From contig OZ018333.1 of the NCBI GenBank assembly GCA_963969495.1, positions 13,377,420 through 13,441,419 on the forward strand: a DNA stretch of 64,000 bases, given 5' to 3'. The notes beneath the pieces are model-generated. The model saw only the letters and a program-made list of their open reading frames with translations. It searched no databases and was not told the DNA's origin. Of this stretch, positions 1 to 10,031 are shown piece by piece (the first letter of the stretch is position 1; the number at the start of each line of letters is the position of its first letter). The translations under genes and the position numbers were made by a program. The DNA comes from Ceratothoa steindachneri. Its lineage: Eukaryota; Arthropoda; Malacostraca; Isopoda; Cymothoidae.

Positions 1-300
1 GGGCAGGGAGAGCCTTTATCTATAAGCGGGTGGGAGAGGTGGGCGGAAGAGACTTCATCTATTAGCGGGTGGGAGAGGTGGGCAGGGAGAGCCTTCATCT
101 ATAAGCGGGTGGGAGAGGTGGGCAGGGAGAGCCTTCATCTATAAGCGGGTGGGAGAGGTGGGCGGAAGAGACTTCATCTATAAGCGGGTGGGAAAGGTGG
201 GCAGGGAGAGCCTTCATCTATAAGCGGGTGGGAGAGGTGGGCGGGAGAGACTTCATCTATAAGCGGGTGGGAGAGGTAGGCGAGCAGAGCCTTCATCTAT
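1..300 (+). repeat. Left-edge satellite block, paralog of 5,018-5,317
   Basis: The order of variant monomers matches 5,018 onward at an offset of 5,017: GGGCAGGG with CTTTATC, then GGGCGGAAG with TATTAG, two GGGCAGGG monomers, a GGGAAAGGTGGG monomer and the CGAGCAGAGCC monomer (281 here, 5,298 there). The array is cut by the window edge, so its left end is not visible. Confidence 0.8.
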
Positions 301-304
301 TAGT

Positions 305-325
305 GGGTGGGAGAGGTGGGCGGGG
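305..325 (+). other. Representative G-quadruplex motif of the monomer
   Basis: Four G-tracts are separated by loops T, AGAGGT and C, which fits the usual G3+N1-7 rule. The motif spans the join of two monomers (positions 28-34 of one and 1-8 of the next). It recurs wherever the junction reads GGTGGGCGGG or GGTGGGCAGGG. It is lost where the junction reads GGTAGGC or GGCGGAAG. Folding is inferred, not shown. Confidence 0.7.
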
Positions 326-530
326 AGAGCCTTCATCTATAAGCGGGTGGGAGAGGTGGGCGGGAGAGACTTCATCTATAAACGGGTGGGAGAGGTGGGC
401 AGGGAGAGATTTCATCTGTAAGCGGGTGGGAGAGGTGGGCGGGGAGAGCCTACATCTATAAGTGGGTGGGAGAGGTGGGCGGGGAGAGACTTCATCTATA
501 AGCGGGTGGGAGAGGTGGGCAGGGAAAGCC

Positions 531-546
531 TTGATTTTTTAGTGGC
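531..546 (+). repeat. Monomer with six-T run replacing the TCTATA core
   Basis: CTTGATTTTTTAG stands where the consensus has CTTCATCTATAAG. The same variant occurs near 15,793 and 19,853 in the paralogous blocks. A different six-T monomer, TTTATTTTTTAAG, is near 33,298 and 36,185. Confidence 0.85.
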
Positions 547-1509
547 TGGGAGAGGTGGGCAGGAAGTGCCTTCATTTATAAGCGGGTGAGAGATGTAGGC
601 GGGGAGAGCCTTCATCTATTAGTGGGTGGGAGAGGTGGGCGGGGAGAGCCTTCATCTATAAGCGGGTGGAAGAGGTAGGCGGGGAGAGCCTCCTTCTATT
701 AGTGGGTGTGAGAGGTAGGCGGGGAGAGCCTTCATCTATTATTGGATGGGAGAGGTGGGCGGGAGAGCTTTCATCTATAAGCGGGTGGGAGAGGTGGGCG
801 GGAGAGACTTCATCTATAAGCGGGTTGGAGAGGTGGGCGGGGAGAGCCTTCATCTAAAAGTGGGTGGGAGAGGTAGGCGGGGAGAGCCTTTATCTATAAG
901 TGGTTGGGAGAGGTGGGCGGGAGAGACTTCATCTATAAGCGGGTGGGAGATGTGGGCGGGGAGAGCCTTCATCTATAAGCGGGTGGGAGAGGTGGGTGGG
1001 GAGAGCCTTCATTTATAAGCGGGTGGGAGAGGTGGGCGGAAGAGACTTAGTCTATAAGCGGGTGGGAGAGGTGGGCAGGGAGAGCATTCATTTATAAGCG
1101 GGTGGGAGAGGTAGGCTCGGAGAGCCTTCATCTATTAGTGGGTGGGAGAGGTGGGCGGGGAGAGCCTTTATCTATAAGCAGGTGGTAGAGGTGGGCGGGA
1201 GAGACTTCATCTATAAACGAGTGGGAGAGGTGGGCAGGGAGAGACTTCATCTATAAGCGGGTTGGAGAGGTGGGCGGGGAGAGCCTTCATCTATAAGTGG
1301 GTGGGAGATGTGGGCGGGGAGAGACTTCATCTAAAAGCGGTGGGAGAGGTGGGCAGGGAGAGCCTTCATCTATAAGCGGGTGGGAGAGGTAGACGGGAAA
1401 GACTTCATCTATAAGCGTGTGGGAGACGTGGGCGGGGAGAGCCTTCATCTATAAGCAGGTGGGAGAAGTTGGCAGGAGGGACTTCATCTATAAGCGGGTG
1501 GGAGAGTTG

Positions 1510-3300
1510 ACGGGGAGAGCCTTCATCTATAAGCAGGTGGAAGAGGTAGGCGGGGAGAGCCTTCATCTATTAGTGGGTGGGAGAGGTAGGCGGGGAGAGC
1601 CTTCATCTATAAGCGGGTGGGAGAGGTGGGCAGGGAGAGCCTTCATCTATAAGCGGGTGGGAGAGGTAGGCGGGGAGAGCCTTCATCTGTTAGTGTGTGG
1701 GAGAGGTGGGCGGGGAGAGCCTTCATCTATAAGTGGGTGGGAGAGGTAAGCGGGAGAGACTTAATCTATGAGTGGGTGGGAGAGGTGGGCGGGGAGAGCC
1801 TTCATCTATAAGTGGGTGTGAGAGTTGGGCGGGAGAGACTTGATCTATATGTGGGTGGGAGAGGTAGGCGGGGAGAGCCATCATCTATAAGCGGGTGGGA
1901 GAGGTGGGCGGGGAGAGCCTTCATCTATAAGTGGGTGGGAGAGGTGGGCGGGAGAGGCTTCATCTATGAGTTGGTGGGAGAGGTGGGTGGGGAGAGCCTT
2001 CATCTATAAGCGGGTGGGAGAGGTGGGCGGGAGAGACTTCATCTATATGGGGGGGAGGTGGGCGGGGAGAGCCTGAATCTATAAGTGGGTGGGAGAGGTA
2101 GACGGAGAGAGCCTTCATCTATTAGTGGGTGGGAGATGTGGGCGGGGAGTTTTCATCTATAAGTGATGGGAGAGGTCGGCGGGAGAGCCTTCATCTATAA
2201 GCGGGTGGGAGAGGTGGGCGGGAGAGACTTCATCTATAAGCGGGTGGGAAAGGTGGGCAGGGAGAGCCTTCATCTATAAGCGGGTGGGAGAGGTGGGCGG
2301 GAGAGACTTCATCTATTAGCGGGTGGGAGAGGTAGGCGAGGAGAGCTTTCATCTATTAGTGGGTGGGAGAGGTGGGCGGGTAGAGCCTTCATCTATAAGT
2401 GGGTGGGAGAGGTGGGCGGGAGAGACTTAATCTATAAGCGGATGGAAGAGGTGAGCGGGGAGAGCCTTCATCTATAAGCGGGTGGGAGAGGTGGGCGGGA
2501 GAGACTTCATCTATAAGTGGGTGGGAGAGGTGGGTGGGGAGAGCCTTCATCTATAAGTGGGTGGGGAGAGTATCATCTATAAGTGGGTGGGAGAGGTAGG
2601 CAGCGAGAGCATTCATCTATTAGTGGGTGGGAGAGGCGGGCTTGGAGAGCCTTCATCTATAAGTGGGTGGAAGAGGTCGGCGGGAGAGACTTCATCTATA
2701 AACGGGTGGGAGAGGTGGGCGGGGAGAGCCTTCATCTATAAGCGGGTCGGAGAGGTAGGCGGGGAGAGCCTTTATCTATAAGTGGGTGTGAGAGGTAGGC
2801 GGGGAGAGCCTTCATCTATTAGAGGGTGGGAGAGGTGGGTGGAAGAGACTTCATCTATAAGCGGGTGAGAGAGGTGGGCGGGGAGAGCCTTCAGCTATAA
2901 GCGGGTGGGAGAGGTGGGCGGGGAGGCCCTTCATCTATAAGCGGGTGGGAGAGGTGGGCGGAAGAGACTTCATCTATAAGCAGGTGGGAGAGTTGGGCAG
3001 GGAGAGCCTTCATTTATAAGCAGGTGGGAGAGGTAGGCGGGGATAGCCTTCATCTATTAGTGGGTTAGAGAGGTGGGCGGGGAGAGCCTTCATCTATAAG
3101 CGGGTGGGAGAGGTGGGCGGGAGAGACTTCATCTATAAAAGGGGGAGAGGTGGGCAGGGAGAGACTTCATCTATAAGCAGGTTGGAGAGGTGGGCGGGGA
3201 GAGCCTTCATCTATAAGTGGGTGGGAGAGGTGGGCGGGTAGAGACTTGTTCTATAAGCGGGTAGGAGAGGTAGGCGGGGAGAGCCTTCATCTATAAGCGG
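1510..3300 (+). repeat. Satellite block family shared with 6.3-8.2, 11.5-13.4 and 27.7-29.7 kb
   Basis: This is a run of distinctive monomers: GTGTGAGAGTTGGG, ATATGTGGGTGGGAG, the truncated TATATGGGGGGG monomer (2,041), the shortened GGGGAGTTTTCATC monomer (near 2,150), the AAAAGGGGGAGAGG monomer (near 3,137) and GACTTGTTC (near 3,245). The same order occurs at 6,700-8,130 and 11,900-13,340, and with small changes at 28,060-29,530. Four copies make this one of the most widespread large modules in the window. It overlaps the preceding block at the switch point. Confidence 0.8.
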
Positions 3301-4690
3301 GTGGGAGACGTGGGCAGGGAGAGCCTTTATCTATAAGCGGGTGGGAGAGGTGGGCGGAAGAGACTTCATCTATTAGCGAGTGGGAGAGGTGGGCAGGGAG
3401 AGCCTTCATCTATAAGCGGGTGGGAGAGGTGGGCGGAAGAGACTTCATCTATAAGCGGGTGGGAAAGGTGGGCAGGGAGAGCCTTCATCTATAAGCGGGT
3501 GGGAGAGGTGGGCGAGAGAGACTTCATCTATAAGCGGGTGGGAGAGGTAGGCGAGCAGAGCCTTCATCTATTAGTGGGTGGGAGAGGTGGGCGGGGAGAG
3601 CCTTCATATATAAGTGGGTGGGAGAGGTGGGCGGGAGAGACTTAATCTATGAGCGGATGGGAGAGGTGGGCGGGGAGAGCCTTCATCTATTAGTGGGTGG
3701 GAGAGGTGGGCAGGGCAAGCCTTCATTTATAATCGGGTGGGAGAGGTAGGCGGGGAGAGCCTTCATCTATTAGTGGGTGGAAGAGGTGGGCGGGGAGAGC
3801 CTTTATCTATACGCGGGTGGGAGAGGTGGGCGGGGAGAGCCTTCATCTATAAACGAGTGGGAGAGGTGGACAGGGAGAGACTTCATCTATAAGCGGGTGG
3901 GAGAGGTGGGCAAGGAGAGCCTTCATCTATAAGCAGGTGGAAGAGGTAGGCGGGGAGAGCCTTCATCTATTAGTGGGTGGGAGAGGTAGGCGGGGAGAGC
4001 CTTCATCTATAAGCGGGTGGGAGACGTGGGCAGGGAGAGCCTTTATCTATAAGCGGGTGGGAGAGGTGGGCGGAAGAGACTTCATCTATTAGCGGTAGGG
4101 AGAGGTGGGCAGGGAGAGCCTTCATCTATAAGCGGGTGGGAGAGGTGGGCAGGGAGAGCCTTCATCTATAAGCGGGTGGGAGAGGTGGGCGGAAGAGACT
4201 TCATCTATAAGCGGGTGGGAGAGGTAGGCGAGCAGAGCCTTCATCTATTAGTGGGTGGGAGAGGTGGGCGGAAGAGACTTCATCTATTAGCGGTAGGGAG
4301 AGGTGGGCAGGGAGAGCCTTCATCTATAAGCGGGTGGGAGAGGTAGGCAGGGAGAGCCTTCATCTATAAGCGGGTGGGAGAGGTGGGCGGAAGAGACTTC
4401 ATCTATAAGCGGGTGGGAGAGGTAGGCGAGCAGAGCCTTCATCTATTAGTGGGTGGGAGAGGTGGGCGGGGAGAGCCTTCATCTATAAGTGGGTGGGAGA
4501 GGTGGGCGGGAGAGCCTTCATCTATAAGCGGGTGGGAGAGGTGAAGGGAGAGACTTCATCTATAAGCGGGTGGGAGAGGTGGGCGGGGAGAGCCTTCATT
4601 TATAAGCGGGTGGGAGAGGTGGGCGGGGAGAGCCTTCATCTATAAGTGGGTGGGAGAGGTGGGCGGGAGAGACTTCATCTATAAGCGGGT
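3230..4690 (+). repeat. Satellite block, partial copy of 4,940-5,700
   Basis: The sequence from the GACTTGTTC monomer through the AGCGAGTGGG monomer (3,375 and 5,081) repeats downstream at an offset of 1,706. The offset later grows by about one monomer because the downstream copy has an extra AGCGGGTAAGAG monomer. The rest of the block holds the 198-bp local duplication and a linker to the 5.2-kb unit. Confidence 0.7.
4057..4452 (+). repeat. Local five-monomer (198-bp) tandem duplication
   Basis: The rare AGCGGTAGGGAG monomer occurs at 4,091 and again at 4,289, exactly 198 bp apart, followed by the same five-monomer order. One visible difference is GGTGGGCAGGG in the first copy against GGTAGGCAGGG in the second (near 4,148 and 4,346). 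The size equals three 40-bp plus two 39-bp monomers. Confidence 0.85.
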
Positions 4691-7600
4691 GGGAGAGGTG
4701 GGCGGGAGAGACTTCATCTATAAGCGGGTTGGAGAGGTGGGCGGGGAGAGCCTGCATCTATAAGTGGGTGGGAGAGGTAGGCGGGGAGAGCCTTTATCTA
4801 TAAGTGGTTGGGAGAGGTGGGCGGGAGAGACTTCATCTATAAGCGGGTGGGAGATGTGGGCGGGGAGAGCCTTCATCTATAAGCGGGTGGGAGAGGTGGG
4901 TGGGGAGAGCCTTCATCTATAAGTGGGTGGGAGAGGTGGGCGGGGAGAGACTTGTTCTATAAGCGGGTAGGAGAGGTAGGCGGGGAGAGCCTTCATCTAT
5001 AAGCGGGTGGGAGACGTGGGCAGGGAGAGCCTTTATCTATAAGCGGGTGGGAGAGGTGGGCGGAAGAGACTTCATCTATTAGCGAGTGGGAGAGGTGGGC
5101 AGGGAGAGCCTTCATCTATAAGCGGGTAAGAGAGGTGGGCAGGGAGAGCCTTCATCTATAAGCGGGTGGGAGAGGTGGGCGGAAGAGACTTCATCTATAA
5201 GCGGGTGGGAAAGGTGGGCAGGGAGAGCCTTCATCTATAAGCGGGTGGGAGAGGTGGGCGGGAGAGACTTCATCTATAAGCGGGTGGGAGAGGTAGGCGA
5301 GCAGAGCCTTCATCTATTAGTGGTTGGGAGAGGTGGGCTGGGAGAGCCTTCATCTATAAGTGGGTGGGAGAGGTGGGCGGGAGAGACTTAATCTATGAGC
5401 GGATGGGAGAGGTGGGCGGGGAGAGCCTTCATCTATTAGTGGGTGGGAGAGGTGGGCAGGGAGAGCCTTCATTTATAATCGGGTGGGAGAGGTAGGCGGG
5501 GAGAGCCTTCATCTATTAGTGGGTGGAAGAGGTGGGCGGGGAGAGCCTTCATCTATACGTGGGTGGGAGAGGTGGGCGGGAGAGACTTCATCTATAAACG
5601 AGTGGGAGAGGTGGGCAGGGAGAGACTTCTTCTATAAGCGGGTGGGAGAGGTGGGCAAGGAGAGCCTTCATCTATAAGCAGGTGGAAGAGGTAGGCGGGG
5701 AGAGCCTTCATCTATTAGTGGGTGGGAGAGGTAGGCGGGGAGAGCCTTCATCTATAAGCGGGTGGGAGACGTGGGCAGGGAGAGCCTTTATCTATAAGCG
5801 GGTGGGAGAGGTGGGCGGAAGAGACTTCATCTATTAGCGGTAGGGAGAGGTGGGCAGGGAGAGCCTTCATCTATAAGCGGGTGGGAGAGGTGGGCAGGGA
5901 AAGCCTTCATCTATAAGCGGGTGGGAGAGGTGGGCGGAAGAGACTTCAACTATAAGCGGGTGGGAAAGGTGGGCAGGGAGAGCCTTCATCTATAAGCGGG
6001 TGGGAGAGGTGGGCAGGGAGAGACTTCATCTATAAGCGGGTTGGAGAGGTGGGCGGGGAGGGCCTTCATCTATAAGTGGGTGGGAGATGTGGGTGGGGAG
6101 AGACTTCATCTATAAGCGGTGGGAGAGGTGGGCAGGGAGAGCCTTCATCTATAAGCGGGTGGGAGAGGTAGACGGGAAAGACTTCATCTATAAGCGGGTG
6201 GGAGACGTGGGCGGGGAGAGCCTTCATCTATAAGCTGGTGGGAGAAGTGGGCGGGAGGGACTTCATCTATAAGCGGGTGGGAGAGTTGGGCGGGGAGAGC
6301 CTTCATCTATAAGCAGGTGGAAGAGGTAGGCGGGGAAAGCCTTCATCTATTAGTGGGTGGGAGAGGTAGGCGGGGAGAGCCTTCATCTATAAGCGGGTGG
6401 GAGAGGTGGGCAGGGAGAGCCTTCATCTATAAGCGGGTGGGAGAGGTAGGCGGGGAGAGCCTTCATCTGTTAGTGTGTGGGAGAGGTGGGCGGGGAGAGC
6501 CTTCATCTATAAGTGGGTGGGAGAGGTGGGCGGAAGATACTTCATCTATAAGCGGAGGGGAGAGGTGGGTGGGGAGAGCCTTCATCTATAAGTGGGTGGG
6601 AAGAGCCTTCATCTATAAGTGGGTGGGAGAGGTAAGCGGGAGAGACTTAATCTATGAGTGGGTGGGAGAGGTGGGCGGGGAGAGCCTTCATTTATAAGTG
6701 GGTGTGAGAGTTGGGCGGGAGAGACTTGATCTATATGTGGGTGGGAGAGGTAGGCGGGGAGAGCCATCATCTATAAGCGGGTGGGAGAGGTGGGCGGGGA
6801 GAGCCTTCATCTATAAGTGGGTGGGAGAGGTGGGCGGGAGAGGCTTCATCTATAAGTTGGTAGGAGAGGTGGTTATGGAGAGCCTTCATCTATAAGCGGG
6901 TGTGAGAGGTGGGCGGGAGAGACTTCGTCTAGATGGGGGGGAGGTGGGCGGGGAGAGCCTGAATCTATAAGTGGGTGGGAGAGGTAGACGGAGAAAGCCT
7001 TCATCTATTAGTGGGTGGGAGATGTGGGCGGGGAGTTTTCATCTATAAGTGGGTGGGAGATGTCGGCGGGAGAGCCTTCATCTATAAGCGGGTAGGAGAG
7101 GTGGGCGGGAGAGACTTCATCTATAAGCGGGTGGGAAAGGTGGGCAGGGAGAGCCTTCATCTATAAGCGGGTGGGAGAGGTGGGCGGGAGAGACTTCATC
7201 TATTAGCGGGTGGGAGAGGTAGGCGAGGAGAGCTTTCATCTATTAGTGGGTGGGAGAGGTGGGCGGGTAGAGCCTTCATCTATAAGTGGGTGGGAGAGGT
7301 GGGCGGGAGAGACTTAATCTATAAGCGGATGGAAGAGGTGAGCGGGGAGAGCCTTCATCTATAAGCAGGTGGGAGAGGTGGGCGAGAGAGACTTCATCTA
7401 TAAGTGGGTGGGAGAGGTGGGTGGGGAGAGCCTTCATCTATAAGTTGGTGGGGAGAGCATCATCTATAAGTGGGTGGGAGAGGTAGGCGGCGAGAGCATT
7501 CATCTATTAGTGGGTGGGAGAGGCGGGCTTGGAGAGCCTTCATCTATAAGTGGGTGGAAGAGGTCGGCGGGAGAGACTTCATCTATAAGCGGGTGGGAGA

Positions 7601-9896
7601 GGTGGGCGGGGAGAGCCTTCATCTATAAGCGGGTCGGAGAGGTAGGCATGGAGAGCCTTTATCTATAAGTGGGTGTAAGAGGTAGGCGGGGAGAGCCTTC
7701 ATCTATTAGAGGGTGGGAGAGGTGGGTGGAAGAGACTTCATCTATAAGCGGGTGAGAGAGGTGGCCGGGGAGAGCCTTCATCTATAAGCGGGTGGGAGAG
7801 GTGGGCGGGGAGGCCCTTCATCTATAAGCGGGTGGGAGAGGTGGGCGGAAGAGACTTCATCTATAAGCAGGTGGGAGAGTTGGGCAGGGAAAGCCTTCAT
7901 TTATAAGCAGGTGGGAGAGGTAGGCGGGGAGAGCCTTCATCTATTAGTGGGTTAGAGAGGTGGGCGGGGAGAGCCTTCATCTATCAGCGGGTGGGAGAGG
8001 TGGGCGGGAGAGACTTCATCTATAAAAGGGGGAGAGGTGGGCAGGGAGAGACTTCATCTATAAGCAGGTTGAAGAGGTGGGCGGGGAGAGCCTTCATCTA
8101 TAAGTGGGTGGGAGAGGTGGGCGGGGAGAGACTTGTTCTATAAGCGGGTGGGAGAGGTGGGCAGGAAGAGCCTTCATCTATAAGCGGGTGGGAGAGGTGG
8201 GCGGGAGAGACTTCATCTATAAGCGGGTGGGAGACGTGGGCGGGGAGAGCCTTCATCTATAAGTGGGTGGGAGAGGTGGGCGGGAGAGACTTAATCTATG
8301 AGCGGGTGGGAGAGGTGGGTGGAGAGAGCCTTCATCTATAAGCGGGTGGGAGAGGTAGGCGGCGAGAGCCTTCATCTATTAGTGGGTGGGAGAGGCGGGC
8401 GGGGAGAGCCTTCATCTATAAGTGGGTGGAAGAGGTCGGCGGGAGAGACTTCATCTATAAGCGGTTGGGAGAGGTGGGCGGGGAGAGCCTTCATCTATTA
8501 GCGGGTGGGAGACGTAGGCGGGGAGAGCCTTTATCTATTAGTGGGTGTGAGAGGTAGGCGGGGAGAGTCTTTATCTATTAGAGGGTGGGAGAGGTGGGCG
8601 GAAGAGACTTCATCTATAAGCATGTGGGAGAGGTGGGCAGGGAGAGCCTTCATCTATAAGCGGGTGGGAGAGGTAGGCGGGGAGAGCCTTCATTTATTAT
8701 TGGGTTGGAGAGGTGGGCGGGGAGAGCCTTCATCTATAAGCGGGTGGGAGAGGTAGGCGGGAAGAGCCCTTATCTATTAGAGGGTGGGAGAGGTGGGCGG
8801 GGAGAGCCTTCATCTATAAGCGGGTGGGAGAGGTAGGCGGGGAGAGCCTCCATCTATTAGATGGTGGGAGATGTGGGCGGGGAGATCCTTCATCTATAAG
8901 CGGGTGGGAGAGGTGGGTGGGGAGAGCCTTCATTTATAAGCGGGTGGGAGAGGTGGGCGGAAGAGACTTAGCCTATAAGCGGGTGGGAGAGGTGGGCAGG
9001 AAGAGCATTCATTTATTATCGGGTGGGAGAGGTAGGCGGGGAGAGCCTTCATCTATTAGTGGGTGGGAGAGGTGGGCGGGTAGAGCCTTCATCTATAAGT
9101 GGGTGGGAGAGGTGGGCGGGAGAGACTTAATCTATAAGCGGGTGGGAAAGGTGGGCAGGGAGAGCCTTCATCTATAAGCGGGTGGGAGAGGTGGGCGGGA
9201 GAGACTTCATCTATAAGCGGGTGGGAGAGGTAGGCGAGCAGAGCCTTCATCTATTAGTGGGTGGGAGAGGTGGGCGGGGAGAGCCTTCATCTATAAGTGG
9301 GTGGGAGAGGTGGGCGGGAGAGACTTAATCTATGAGCGGATGGGAGAGGTGGGCGGGGAGAGCCTTCATCTATAAGTGGGTGTGAGAGTTGGGCGGGAGA
9401 GACTTGATCTATATGTGGGTGGGAGAGGTAGGCGGGGAGAGCCATCATCTATAAGCGGGTGGGAGAGGTGGGCGGGGAGAGCCTTCATCTATAAGTGGGT
9501 GGGAGAGGTGGGCGGGAGAGGCTTCATCTATAAGTTGGTAGGAGAGGTGGGCGGAAGAGACTTCATCTATAAGCATGTGGGAGAGGTGGGCAGGGAGAGC
9601 CTTCATCTATAAGCGGGTGGGAGAGGTAGGCGGGGAGAGCCTTCATTTATTATTGGGTTGGAGAGGTGGGCGGGAGAGACTTCATCTATAAGCGGGTTGG
9701 AGAGGTGGGCGGGGAGAGCCTGCATCTATAAGTGGGTGGGAGAGGTAGGCGGGGAGAGCCTTTATCTATAAGTGGTTGGGAGAGGTGGGCGGGAGAGACT
9801 TCATCTATAAGCATGTGGGAGAGGTGGGCAGGGAGAGCCTTCATCTATAAGCGGGTGGGAGAGGTAGGCGGGGAGAGCCTTCATTTATTATTGGGT
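4691..9896 (+). repeat. 5,206-bp higher-order unit, copy 1
   Basis: 4,691-9,373 matches 9,897-14,579 at a constant offset of 5,206 with almost no differences. Differences seen by eye are T5560 against C10766, T6692 against C11898, and AT at 6,875-6,876 against GG at 12,081-12,082. Copy 1 continues past 9,373 with about 520 bp absent from copy 2 at that place. That stretch is assembled from pieces like 6,696-6,870 (offset 2,678) and 8,605-8,710 (offset 953). Confidence 0.93.
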
Positions 9897-10031
9897 TGGA
9901 GAGGTGGGCGGGAGAGACTTCATCTATAAGCGGGTTGGAGAGGTGGGCGGGGAGAGCCTGCATCTATAAGTGGGTGGGAGAGGTAGGCGGGGAGAGCCTT
10001 TATCTATAAGTGGTTGGGAGAGGTGGGCGGG
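9556..10031 (+). repeat. 238-bp tandem duplication across the unit junction
   Basis: The rare AAGCATGTGGG monomer lies at 9,573 and 9,811 (start of GCATG), 238 bp apart, and the six monomers that follow are the same. The size equals four 40-bp plus two 39-bp monomers. The stretch contains the join between the end of the first 5.2-kb unit and the start of the second, so the junction itself has been doubled. Confidence 0.87.

Larger units (their letters stand above)
300..1750 (+). repeat. Satellite block related to 15,570-17,020 and 19,630-21,070
   Basis: Diagnostic monomers keep a constant offset of 15,270 from the copy at 15.6 kb. They include CCTACATC (451 and 15,721), a six-T monomer near 533 and the CCTCCTTC monomer near 690. 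After a one-base loss near 1,509 the offset becomes 15,271. The same block recurs near 19.6-21.1 kb. Near 1,745 this copy lacks about 106 bp present at 6,523-6,630, and the sequence then follows the 6.6-kb block family. Confidence 0.8.

Noticed and set aside
656..853. Minus-strand frames with an MKALPAHLSHPLIDE-type start (also near 15,926, 19,978, 39,126, 45,955, 50,847 and 54,154)
   Set aside because: These are the reverse complement of the same monomers. The ATG comes from the TTCAT of the core, and the peptide repeats every monomer. No evidence of a gene.
6225..6245. GCTGGTGG sequences (e.g. AAGCTGGTGGGAG near 6,233) matching the E. coli Chi site
   Set aside because: A one-base variant of the monomer creates the octamer by chance. 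Chi function belongs to bacterial RecBCD, and this DNA is eukaryotic satellite.
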